A stretch of DNA of 64,000 bases, from contig NZ_VUKD01000001.1 in assembly GCF_009193155.1 (NCBI RefSeq), forward strand, positions 124,001 through 188,000, in the 5' to 3' direction. The translations under genes were made by a program, and so were the position numbers. The notes under the pieces were generated by a model. It ran no database searches and was not told the DNA's origin. It saw only the letters and a program-made list of their open reading frames with translations. Position 1 is the stretch's first letter; each line of letters starts with the position of its first letter. This document shows positions 46,805-54,557 of this stretch, piece by piece. Source of the stretch: Georgenia subflava (lineage in GTDB: Bacteria; Actinomycetota; Actinomycetes; Actinomycetales; Actinomycetaceae).

Positions 46805-49336
46805 CTACTGCTCGAGCCGGAAGATGTTGGTGTTGTCGCCGTAGTAGACGGTGCCGCTGCCGTGGACGGCGGAGTACCGGATGCCGCCCGAGGCCAGGAC
46901 CGTGACGTCGGGGTCGTCCGGGTCGAACCGGAAGAGCTGCCCGCCGGCGTTGCCGTACATCAGGCCGTTGTCAGGATGCGGGAACAGCTCGCTCGTGCGG
47001 CCCCAGATGTTGCCGTTGCGGATCCCGGTGTCGATCCGGCGGACGACCTCGTGCGTCTGCGGGTCGTACTCGAAGAGCGTGCCCTCGTCGGCCATGCCCC
47101 ACAGGCGTCCCTCGTCGTCGAACGCGAGGGAGTGGATGATCGTCGCGCCCTCGACGACGACGGACCGGGTGACGAACCGGTCCGCACGCGCGTCCCAGAC
47201 GAAGAGCTCGGCCGTGTCCTGCGTCGGCGTGGAGTTGATCGCACCGTGGATCGAGGTGCCGCCGTACACGAGACCGTCCCGGTACGCCAGCGACGTCACG
47301 CTCTGGTCCGGCACCACGTTGCGGTGCATGACGTACTCCCCGCTGTGCGGGTTGAGCAGGACGAGCGCGCCGCCGAGCTCGCCGTAGTTGGGGATCGTGC
47401 CCACGGCCACCCGGTGCCCGGCCGAGACCATGGTCCCCGGCCGGTCCTGCCCGGCCGCGCGCCCGATCGTGAGCAGGTGCTCCGGGTTGGTGCCCCAGTC
47501 CCAGTCCTTGTTCACGTGGCCGGCGTAGAACTCGGCGTTCGGGTACATCCCCACGACGATCTTGTTCCCGTGGGCGACGATGCTGCCCGCCTGGCTCGGC
47601 CCGCTGAGGCGCTCGACCACGCCTGCCTCGTGGTCCACCCGGGCCATCACGCCCGAGCTGAGGTAGGCCCCGAAGTAGACGTCGCCGTCGGGTCCGACGC
47701 CGACCGAGTGCACCCGCGCGGGGTTGCCCACGATGTCGGTCGAGATGACATCGCCGGTCCGTGTCTCGAGGTTGTAGCGCCAGACCGTCCCGTCGGCGCG
47801 TGTCCCCACGAGGGTCGCGCCCGGGAGCTCCTCGGTTCCCATCTCGACGACGGTCATCCGTGACGTCCCGTCGTACTCGCCGGCCAGCGCACTGTCCTCC
47901 CAGCCGATCGAGCGTGACTGACGCGTCTCGATGTCGAAGGCCTTGACCACGCCACCGGACGCGTAGAAGAACGCGCCGTCGACGGACTCGAGGGTCCACC
48001 GGCCGGCCGCGGCGTCCAGCACGCAGCACCACTCGCCCGCCGTGAGGTCGTAGATCGCGGAGTTCGCCTCGCCGGAGGGCGAGTAGCGGGCCAGGACTAG
48101 GTCGCCGTGCGTCGTGAGCTCGCTGAAGAAGTCGCCGGCGACCTCCATGTCGGGCGGGATGGGCAGCTCGCTGCGAGCGCCCGTCTCGGGGTCGAGGACG
48201 ATCAGCTGCGGGCTCGTCGACGTCCCGACCCACAGGTCGCCGTCCACCATCGTCATGTATCGCGCGTAGTCGCCCTTGTCGGTGATGCTGCCGTAGTCGC
48301 GCAGCTCACCGGTGCCGACGTCGTACGCCAGCACCTTGGCGCTGGGGTAGGTGCTGGCATAGATCGTCGAGCCGTCGGATATCAGGTCGGAGATGGCGGT
48401 CTCCCCCGTCGGGCCGTCCAGGAGCTGCTCGAGGTCCTGCGTGATCGGGTCGTAGCGCCACAGCGACGCGAGGCTCGGGCTGCGTCCGCTGAAGTACAGG
48501 GTGTGGTCCTCGGCGACCACGGCCGAGCTGGCCACGGTGTGCTGGTCGAAGTGGTGGGTGTCCAGCACCTCGCCGGTCCGCAGGTCGACGACGTTGAGGC
48601 TCGTCGGGGCGCCGTTGTTGAAGAGGTAGGCGACCGGGGTGCCGTCGGGCAGCACGTCGGTCTCGCTCGCCCGGACGTTGTTCGTGCGCATCGCGACGCC
48701 GAGGTCGGTGATCTCGAGCGGTTCGAGGGTGTGGACGAGCTCCACGTCGTCGGCGTAGTAGGTCGAGATCTCGTCGCGCTGCGTGTACAGCAGCGCGGCG
48801 GCGCTCACCGCGCCCTCCGGTGCGGTCACCGCCAGTCGGACACCGGTCCACTCACCGGCCGGGATGTCACGCAGGTGCGTGCTCTGCGCGTGCACCCTCG
48901 TGCCGTTCGCGTCGTAGAAGTACAGGTACGCCTTGCCACGCAGGTCACCGGGTTCCCGCGGTTCTTCCACGAGGGCCTGGAACCGTAGCTCGTAGGTGTG
49001 GCCCGCCTGCACCGGCATCTCCTCGCTCAGGAGGCCGTAGGCCACACCGTCCTCCGGGTCGTGGACCTCGAGGCTGGCCCCTCCATCGAAGACCGGCGCG
49101 TCGACGACGGCGAAGCCCCCGTCTCCCACGCCCAGGGTGTGGGTCCATCCGGGGATCTGGCCGTCGTCGACGGGTTGCTCGAACCCACCGTTGACGGGCC
49201 CCCCGGGGCTGCTGCTCTCAGCCTGCGCGGGGACGGCCATCGCGGTGATCCCCAGCGCGACAGCTGCCAGGGCGGCGAGAGCGGTTCTGCGACCGTCCCT
49301 CCGCCCGGCGGGACAGGCACTCATCGTCAGCTTCAC
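46805..49336 (-). CDS. Secreted beta-propeller protein 3 with one jelly-roll module
   Basis: This 843-residue protein has a signal peptide (cut after AQA, residue 39), a jelly-roll module (about 45-190; NGGFEQPVDDGQIPGW, SLEVHDPEDGVAYG, YYADDVEL) and a propeller (about 200-843) with the full family block: WGTNPEH, GQDRP, GTIPNYGELGGAL, MHRNVVPDQSVTSL and YGGTS. There is no C-terminal repeat module. The GTG at 49336 has an AGAGGG ribosome site. It is directly controlled by the paired operators at 49524 and 49581, so it is part of the LacI regulon. Confidence 0.83.
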   Translation of the reverse strand: MKLTMSACPAGRRDGRRTALAALAAVALGITAMAVPAQAESSSPGGPVNGGFEQPVDDGQIPGWTHTLGVGDGGFAVVDAPVFDGGASLEVHDPEDGVAYGLLSEEMPVQAGHTYELRFQALVEEPREPGDLRGKAYLYFYDANGTRVHAQSTHLRDIPAGEWTGVRLAVTAPEGAVSAAALLYTQRDEISTYYADDVELVHTLEPLEITDLGVAMRTNNVRASETDVLPDGTPVAYLFNNGAPTSLNVVDLRTGEVLDTHHFDQHTVASSAVVAEDHTLYFSGRSPSLASLWRYDPITQDLEQLLDGPTGETAISDLISDGSTIYASTYPSAKVLAYDVGTGELRDYGSITDKGDYARYMTMVDGDLWVGTSTSPQLIVLDPETGARSELPIPPDMEVAGDFFSELTTHGDLVLARYSPSGEANSAIYDLTAGEWCCVLDAAAGRWTLESVDGAFFYASGGVVKAFDIETRQSRSIGWEDSALAGEYDGTSRMTVVEMGTEELPGATLVGTRADGTVWRYNLETRTGDVISTDIVGNPARVHSVGVGPDGDVYFGAYLSSGVMARVDHEAGVVERLSGPSQAGSIVAHGNKIVVGMYPNAEFYAGHVNKDWDWGTNPEHLLTIGRAAGQDRPGTMVSAGHRVAVGTIPNYGELGGALVLLNPHSGEYVMHRNVVPDQSVTSLAYRDGLVYGGTSIHGAINSTPTQDTAELFVWDARADRFVTRSVVVEGATIIHSLAFDDEGRLWGMADEGTLFEYDPQTHEVVRRIDTGIRNGNIWGRTSELFPHPDNGLMYGNAGGQLFRFDPDDPDVTVLASGGIRYSAVHGSGTVYYGDNTNIFRLEQ

Positions 49337-49523
49337 GGTTCCCTCTCGGCTCGACCAGAACGTTCAGGCGTTCCAGCTCGACCGTCTGGACGCCCGCGTG
49401 TCGGACAGCCGAGCTCTCGGCGGCGGAGGCCGCCGGAGCCTGTGGCCCCCCGACCGGTCACCCGGATCTCCCGGAACATCCCGCTGCGCCTCTTGCGACG
49501 CTGCTTGCGTTGCGGTGCATCCT

Positions 49524-49594
49524 TGCAACCGATTGCACTCGCAACCTACCGGGGGGATCAGGTTGCCGTCAAGACCTTCCTGCAATCGGTTGCG
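49524..49594 (-). promoter_or_regulatory. Propeller 3 promoter bracketed by two LacI-type operators
   Basis: On the minus strand TTGACG (49567-49572) and TAGGTT (49543-49548), 18 bases apart, form the promoter. TGCAACCGATTGCA (49524-49537) covers the expected start and TGCAATCGGTTGCG (49581-49594) lies upstream of the -35. The design equals that at nagB, with operator centres 57 bp apart. Confidence 0.87.
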
Positions 49595-49639
49595 TAGTGG
49601 CGTCACGGATGCGGAGCGGCTGGACTCCAGGCGACGCTG

Positions 49640-49691
49640 TGCAGTCGGACCCGAGGCGACGGGGGTGCGGTCGGACCCGAGGCGACGGGGA
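49640..49691. repeat. 26-bp tandem repeat in the gap before propeller 3
   Basis: Two adjacent 26-bp units begin TGCAGTCGGACCCGAGGCGA and TGCGGTCGGACCCGAGGCGA and differ at few positions. They lie between the stop of an oxidoreductase gene (49727) and the propeller 3 promoter. No function is evident. Confidence 0.65.
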
Positions 49692-49726
49692 AGCCGGAGA
49701 TCGGCGAGCCACGTCCCCTCCCCTGC

Positions 49727-50725
49727 TCAGCCGGCGTCCGCAGCCCAGTCGAGCTGTCGGCCCCCGGTGTCGGCGCTCGCCTGGGCGGTGAGGGCGACGC
49801 GGGTGGCGAGCAGGCTGGCCGCGGTGGTGATCTCCGGCTCCCGGCCGTCGAGCAGGGCGTCGAAGAAGTACTGCGCGGGCCGCGGGGCCGGAGGCAGCGG
49901 CTCCGCCCAGCCGGGGCGGTCGTGGGTCGCCACGTGCAGCCGCCCGTACGCCCAGTCCAGCTCGGCGGTGCCCTCGGAGCCGGTCAGCCGCATCCGGTAG
50001 TGCCCGTGCACGTCCGCGGCCTGCGGGGACAGCCAGCTCGCCTCGACCGTCGCGGTCACCTGCCCGGCACGCAGCAGCAGCGCCACGTGGTCGTCGAGCC
50101 CGGGGTGCTCCGCGGCGCGGACGTTCCCGGTGACGGCCGAGACGGTGCCGGCGGTGGCGCCGGTCAGGTGCAGGACCAGGTCGATGTCGTGCACCGGCAG
50201 GTCGGCGGCGATCCCCCCGTAGCCGTCCCGGCGCAGGAACCACTCCGGCCGGGCGCCGAGGTTGAGCTTGTGCGGGCCGGTGCTCGCGACCAGGGCGAGC
50301 TCACCGAGCACGCCGTCGGCGATCAGCCGCGCCGCGGCGAGCGTCGGCGGGTAGAACCGCTTCTCCAGCACGAGGGAGACGTGCCGCCCGCTCGCAGCGG
50401 CAGCGGCACTGATCGCGTCGACCTGGTCGAGGGAGGTGCACAGCGGTTTGTCGGCGAGCACGTGCGCCCCGGCTGCGAGCGCCTCGAGCACCGCCTGCGC
50501 CCGGTGGGTGTAGATACCGGCGACGAGCGCGACGTCGACGGTGTGGGCGGCCAGCAGCTCGGGGATGCTCGGGTACACGGGAGCCGGCAGCCCGTCGAGG
50601 TACTGCGCACGCATCTGCGGATCCGCCTCGGCCGCGGCCACCAGCTCCAGCTCGTCCCGGTGGGCGACCTCGTCCAGCGCGTACTGGACGTGCGGGTGGG
50701 CGGCCCCCAGGATCGCGACCCGCAT
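49727..50725 (-). CDS. Gfo/Idh/MocA-family oxidoreductase A
   Basis: This 332-residue NAD(P)-dependent enzyme has a Rossmann start (VAILGAAHPHVQYA, residues 3-16), the catalytic motif HVLADKPLCTS with Lys (DKP in place of EKP, about residue 93) and a C-terminal alpha/beta domain with AADLPVHDIDLVLHLTG (about 175-190). The family oxidises or reduces sugars and inositols, often at C3. The ATG at 50725 overlaps the stop of oxidoreductase B by one base (TGATG). Confidence 0.87.
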   Translation of the reverse strand: MRVAILGAAHPHVQYALDEVAHRDELELVAAAEADPQMRAQYLDGLPAPVYPSIPELLAAHTVDVALVAGIYTHRAQAVLEALAAGAHVLADKPLCTSLDQVDAISAAAAASGRHVSLVLEKRFYPPTLAAARLIADGVLGELALVASTGPHKLNLGARPEWFLRRDGYGGIAADLPVHDIDLVLHLTGATAGTVSAVTGNVRAAEHPGLDDHVALLLRAGQVTATVEASWLSPQAADVHGHYRMRLTGSEGTAELDWAYGRLHVATHDRPGWAEPLPPAPRPAQYFFDALLDGREPEITTAASLLATRVALTAQASADTGGRQLDWAADAG

Positions 50726-51750
50726 CAGAGGTCCGCCGGGTTCACCGCGCGGCCGCTGGCGGCCGCCTCGTACACCGCGCACAGCAGCCGCACGGTCTTG
50801 GCGGCGTCGGCGACGTCGATCGCCGGGGCCCGTCCGGAATCGATCGCGTCGACGACGTCGCGCCACTGGGTGAGGTGCCCCGAGTGGCCGATGGCACCGG
50901 GGTCCCGTGCCCCGCTGGCGGCGCCGTCGTCGGCGGCACCGGGGGCCGGCACGCCCGGGACGTCCCACCGCAGGACCGTGCCCTGGCCGAGCTCGACCGT
51001 GCCGCCGGAGAGGTGCAGCACGATCGAGGCCTCGTCACCGGGCGGCGTCGCCGTCGAGGTCGTGATGACGCCGAGCGCCCCGGAGGCGAACCGGACCGTC
51101 GCGACGGTGGTGTCCTCGGCGTCCATGTCGTGCCCCAGCGTGGCGTGCTGGGCGGTGACCTCGACGACCTCGCCGCACAGCCAGCGGAGCAGGTCGACGT
51201 TGTGCGCGCCCTGGTTCATCAGCGACCCACCGCCGGCCGCCATGGACGTGCGCCACGGCGCGGCGGCGTAGTAGGCGTCGTCGCGAACCCAGTGCACGTG
51301 CGTCCGGGCCAGCCGCAGCTCCCCGAGCGCGCCGGTCCCGAGAAGCTCCCTGACGTGCTCGTGCTCCGGCTCGAACCGGCGGTGCGCGATCATCGACGCC
51401 ACCAGGCCACGGCGCCTCGCCTCGGTCACGACGGCCTCGGCGTCGGCGACCCGCAGCGCGAGCGGCTTCTCGACGACGACGTGGCGGCCTGCCCGCAGCG
51501 CGTCGAGCGCCAGCGCGGCGTGGGTGTCCGACGGCGTGCAGATCGCCACCACCTGCACCCCGGGGTGGTCGATCACCTCTGCCGGCGAGAGCTGGACGGC
51601 GTCCGGCCACCCCGCGTCCGACGCGGCCGCCGTGGTCCCGCCGCTGTACGCGACGAGGTCGACCCGGTCGATCTCCCGCAGCGCGCGGGCGTGGGTGGCA
51701 CCGATGGCCCCCAGACCGACGATGCCGACCCCGATGCGCTGCCCGACCAT
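50725..51750 (-). CDS. Gfo/Idh/MocA-family oxidoreductase B
   Basis: This 341-residue enzyme has Rossmann motif VGIVGLGAIGATHARAL (about residues 7-23), catalytic HVVVEKPLALRVADAE (Lys about 97) and the substrate-domain motif AAGGGSLMNQGAHNVDLLRWLCGEV (about 165-190). The ATG at 51750 has AGGAGG five bases upstream. It forms an operon with oxidoreductase A and diverges from oxidoreductase C across one operator. Confidence 0.9.
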   Translation of the reverse strand: MVGQRIGVGIVGLGAIGATHARALREIDRVDLVAYSGGTTAAASDAGWPDAVQLSPAEVIDHPGVQVVAICTPSDTHAALALDALRAGRHVVVEKPLALRVADAEAVVTEARRRGLVASMIAHRRFEPEHEHVRELLGTGALGELRLARTHVHWVRDDAYYAAAPWRTSMAAGGGSLMNQGAHNVDLLRWLCGEVVEVTAQHATLGHDMDAEDTTVATVRFASGALGVITTSTATPPGDEASIVLHLSGGTVELGQGTVLRWDVPGVPAPGAADDGAASGARDPGAIGHSGHLTQWRDVVDAIDSGRAPAIDVADAAKTVRLLCAVYEAAASGRAVNPADL

Positions 51751-51804
51751 GACGTCCTCCTGCTCTGCCGACTGCGTGCCGCTCCAACGTAGCCGCGCCC
51801 CACC

Positions 51805-51833
51805 TTGACCTGCAACCGATTGCATAGCAGGGT
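51805..51833. promoter_or_regulatory. Divergent promoter region with LacI-type operator
   Basis: The operator TGCAACCGATTGCA (51811-51824) directly follows TTGACC (51805-51810), a plus-strand -35, with a weak -10 CAGGGT at 51828-51833. On the minus strand TTGCAG, overlapping the operator, and TACGTT 18 bases on could serve oxidoreductases B and A. One site thus controls both operons. Confidence 0.8.
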
Positions 51834-51870
51834 GGTCCCTGTACCCGCGAGACGATCAAAGAGGACACGC

Positions 51871-52740
51871 GTGAGACGCATCGGCTTCATCGGCACGGAG
51901 AACTCCCACACCGACCACTTCATCCGGTTCCTCAACGCCGAGGAGCGCCATCCCGGCTTCCGCGCCGCCGCACTCGTGGGCGGGCGGCACGAGCGCAACG
52001 AGACGCTCGCCGCCACGGGTGGCATCGACGTCGTGGTCGAGGCGCCGGAGGACCTGCTGGGACTCGTCGACGCGGCGATCATCTCCAGCCGCGACGGCGC
52101 CACCCACCGGGCACAGGCCGAGCCGCTCCTGGCCGCGGGGGTGCCGGTGCTCGTCGACAAGCCGCTCGCGACGACGGTCCTGGACGCCGAGGCCATCATC
52201 GCCGCGGCCGACGTCGGTGGTGCTCCGCTCGTATCCTGCTCCGCCCTGCGGTTCGTGCCCGAGATGGCAGAGCTGACGGCTCGCGACGACGACCGCGGCG
52301 AGCTGCGCCACCTCGGCGTGGTCGGCCCGGCGGATCCCGACAGCGAGTACTCCGGGCTGTTCTTCTACGGGATCCACCACGTCGAGACCGCCCTGGAGAT
52401 CCTGGGCAACCCGGTCGTCATGCCCGGCCAGCTCCAGCCGGTCGTCACCCGGACCGGCGACACCACCGTCGCCAGCACCCGGATCGCCGGGGTCGACGTC
52501 ACGCTGACGTTCATCACGCCGGGCGAGGCCACGCGGGTGCCCTTCCACGCCACGGCGTCGTTCACGAACGCGGTGCTCGCCCGCGAGCTCACGCTCGGGC
52601 CCGACTACAACGCCCCGGCGCTCGCCCGCTTCGTGGGGGCCGTCGAGTCCGGCCGCACCCCGGCGGGACCCGAGCACCTGCTCTCCCCGGTCGCCGTCCT
52701 CGCGGCGATCGCCGACTCCCTCGAGGAGGACCAGTCATGA
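51871..52740 (+). CDS. Gfo/Idh/MocA-family oxidoreductase C (short form)
   Basis: This 289-residue member is short for the family. It has an unusual start IGFIGTENSHTDHFIRFL instead of a GxGxxG loop, the motif VPVLVDKPLATTVLDAE (Lys about 92) and a compact C-terminal domain with YSGLFFYGIHHVETALEILG. The changed dinucleotide loop resembles that of oxidoreductase F (SFAHTHAAGYA), so both may form a separate subgroup. The GTG at 51871 has AAAGAGG upstream. The stop overlaps the next start (ATGA). First gene of a four-gene operon ending with propeller 4. Confidence 0.83.
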   Translation: MRRIGFIGTENSHTDHFIRFLNAEERHPGFRAAALVGGRHERNETLAATGGIDVVVEAPEDLLGLVDAAIISSRDGATHRAQAEPLLAAGVPVLVDKPLATTVLDAEAIIAAADVGGAPLVSCSALRFVPEMAELTARDDDRGELRHLGVVGPADPDSEYSGLFFYGIHHVETALEILGNPVVMPGQLQPVVTRTGDTTVASTRIAGVDVTLTFITPGEATRVPFHATASFTNAVLARELTLGPDYNAPALARFVGAVESGRTPAGPEHLLSPVAVLAAIADSLEEDQS

Positions 52741-53765
52741 GCACCGACCCGCTGCGCATGGGCGTGATCGGCGTCGGGGTGATCGGCCGGGCCCACGTGA
52801 CCCGTCTGCTCGACGCCGCCTCCCCCGCCACCCTGGTCGCCGTCGCCGACGAGCTCCCCGCGGCGGCGGACGCGCTCGCGCAGGAACGCGGCGTCGAGTC
52901 CGCCACCGTGCCGGACCTGCTCGCGCGTCCCGACGTCGAGGCCGTCGTGGTCGCGATCCCCTCCGGCCTGCACGCCGACGTCACCGTCGCCGCGCTGGAC
53001 GCGGGCAAGCACGTCCTGCTGGAGAAGCCGATCGACGTCACGGTCGCCGCCGCCGACGAGATCATCGCCGCCGAGCAGCGCTCGGGCCGCACGCTGTCGG
53101 TCGTGAGCCAGCGCCGGTTCGCCGCCGAGAACCAGTTCATCCACCGGGCGCTGCGCGAGGGCGCGCTCGGCCGGGTCACCGCGGCGACCGTCGAGGTGGC
53201 GCTGTGGCGGGACCAGGAGTACTTCGACTCCGGTGCGTGGCGCGGGACCTGGGCGCTCGACGGGGGCGGCGCCCTGATGAACCAGGGCGTCCACCTCGTC
53301 GACCTGGCGCTGTGGCTGCTCGGCGACGTCGAGGAGGTCTACGCGCACACCGGCCTGCTCGCGCACGAGCGCATCGAGGTCGAGGACACGGTCACCATCA
53401 CCGCCCGGCTGCGCAGCGGGGCGCTCCTGACGTTCCTGGCCACCACCACCGCGTACGGCGACCTGCCGATCCGCATGGCCGTGATGGGCGACGGCGGCGC
53501 CGTGGTCACGGAGTCGGAGCTGATCACCCGGTTCACCTCCCGCGAGGGCGTCGAGCCTCCCGCGTTCACGCCCGTCGACCAGCAGCTCGCCCAGCTCGAG
53601 GACTTCGTGACCGCGGTGCGGACGGGTGCGGCGCCGTTGGTCACGTCCCACCAGGCCCGCGCCGCCGTCGCCTTCATCGAGGCGGTGTACGAGTCCGGGC
53701 GCACCGGCCGGCCGGTGCGCCCGGCACAGCCCGCCGTCGCGCCGTCCGCACCGACGGTCCGGTGA
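52737..53765 (+). CDS. Gfo/Idh/MocA-family oxidoreductase D
   Basis: This 342-residue enzyme has MGVIGVGVIGRAHVTRL (residues 8-24), catalytic HVLLEKPIDVTVAAADE (Lys about 99) and LDGGGALMNQGVHLVDLALWLLGDV (about 175-200), all typical of sugar dehydrogenases of this family. It shares four-base overlaps with genes on both sides (ATGA and GTGA), so it is made together with oxidoreductase C and the SGNH esterase. Confidence 0.9.
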   Translation: MSTDPLRMGVIGVGVIGRAHVTRLLDAASPATLVAVADELPAAADALAQERGVESATVPDLLARPDVEAVVVAIPSGLHADVTVAALDAGKHVLLEKPIDVTVAAADEIIAAEQRSGRTLSVVSQRRFAAENQFIHRALREGALGRVTAATVEVALWRDQEYFDSGAWRGTWALDGGGALMNQGVHLVDLALWLLGDVEEVYAHTGLLAHERIEVEDTVTITARLRSGALLTFLATTTAYGDLPIRMAVMGDGGAVVTESELITRFTSREGVEPPAFTPVDQQLAQLEDFVTAVRTGAAPLVTSHQARAAVAFIEAVYESGRTGRPVRPAQPAVAPSAPTVR

Positions 53766-54478
53766 GCGCCTCGGTCCCCGCGGGTGCGGAGCTCCCCGCG
53801 CCGGCGGCGGCGCCGGTCTCGCCGGCGCACCCGGACGCCGTCGCCGTCCTCGACGCCGAGCAGCCGCTGGTCTGGTCCTTCGTCGGTGACAGCGTGACGG
53901 CGGCGAGCTGGCACACCTGGGGCTCACGGGGCTTCGCCGAGCTCTTCCACGAGCGGCTCCGCGAGTCCGGGCGCACACGCGACGGCGTCGTGAACACCGC
54001 CGTCAGCGGGTGGCAGGTCACCGACCTGGCCGACCAGCTCGAGCTCGTCTGCCTGCGCTACCGGCCCGACGTCGTCGTGATCGGCACCGGCCTGAACGAC
54101 ACCAGGGGCGGGGCCGACGGCGCGCCGGACTTCGCCCGCCGGTACCGCGACGTCGTGCAGCGAATCCGCGCCGAGACGGGCGCCCTGGTCGTGACGCAGA
54201 CGCCGAACGGGACCCTGCCGACCGGGCCCGAGCACGTGCTCGAGCACCTGCCGGCCTACGTCGAGGCGATCCGGGCAGCCGCCGCTGAGCTGGGCACGGT
54301 GCTCGTGGACCACCACGCGGTGTGGGAGGCGACCGACGTGAGCTCGACGTACCACTGGCTCGGGCACGGGTGCCACCCGAACGCCTTCGGGCACCGGGCC
54401 ATGGCCCGGACCCTGATGGAGACCTTCGCGCTGTGGGACCCGGCGAGCAGCCGCACCTGCCGACTCACGATCCCCTGA
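53762..54478 (+). CDS. SGNH/GDSL-type hydrolase (cytoplasmic)
   Basis: This 238-residue hydrolase has the SGNH blocks: Ser44 in SFVGDSVTAASWHT, Gly and Asn in VVIGTGLNDTRGG and the catalytic His in GHGCHPNAFGHRAMAR. No signal peptide is present; the N-terminus is a Pro/Ala-rich leader. SGNH enzymes of this type remove acyl groups from sugars. The context, between sugar dehydrogenases and a secreted propeller, suggests deacetylation of imported intermediates. The GTG start overlaps the previous stop. Confidence 0.83.
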   Translation: MSASVPAGAELPAPAAAPVSPAHPDAVAVLDAEQPLVWSFVGDSVTAASWHTWGSRGFAELFHERLRESGRTRDGVVNTAVSGWQVTDLADQLELVCLRYRPDVVVIGTGLNDTRGGADGAPDFARRYRDVVQRIRAETGALVVTQTPNGTLPTGPEHVLEHLPAYVEAIRAAAAELGTVLVDHHAVWEATDVSSTYHWLGHGCHPNAFGHRAMARTLMETFALWDPASSRTCRLTIP

Positions 54479-54557
54479 GACTCGCGGTTCTCCCGGGCCG
54501 CCGTGCCCCGGTCGGCCGCCGCGTGCCGTCCAGATCCACGACCACGAAGGAGTGCTC

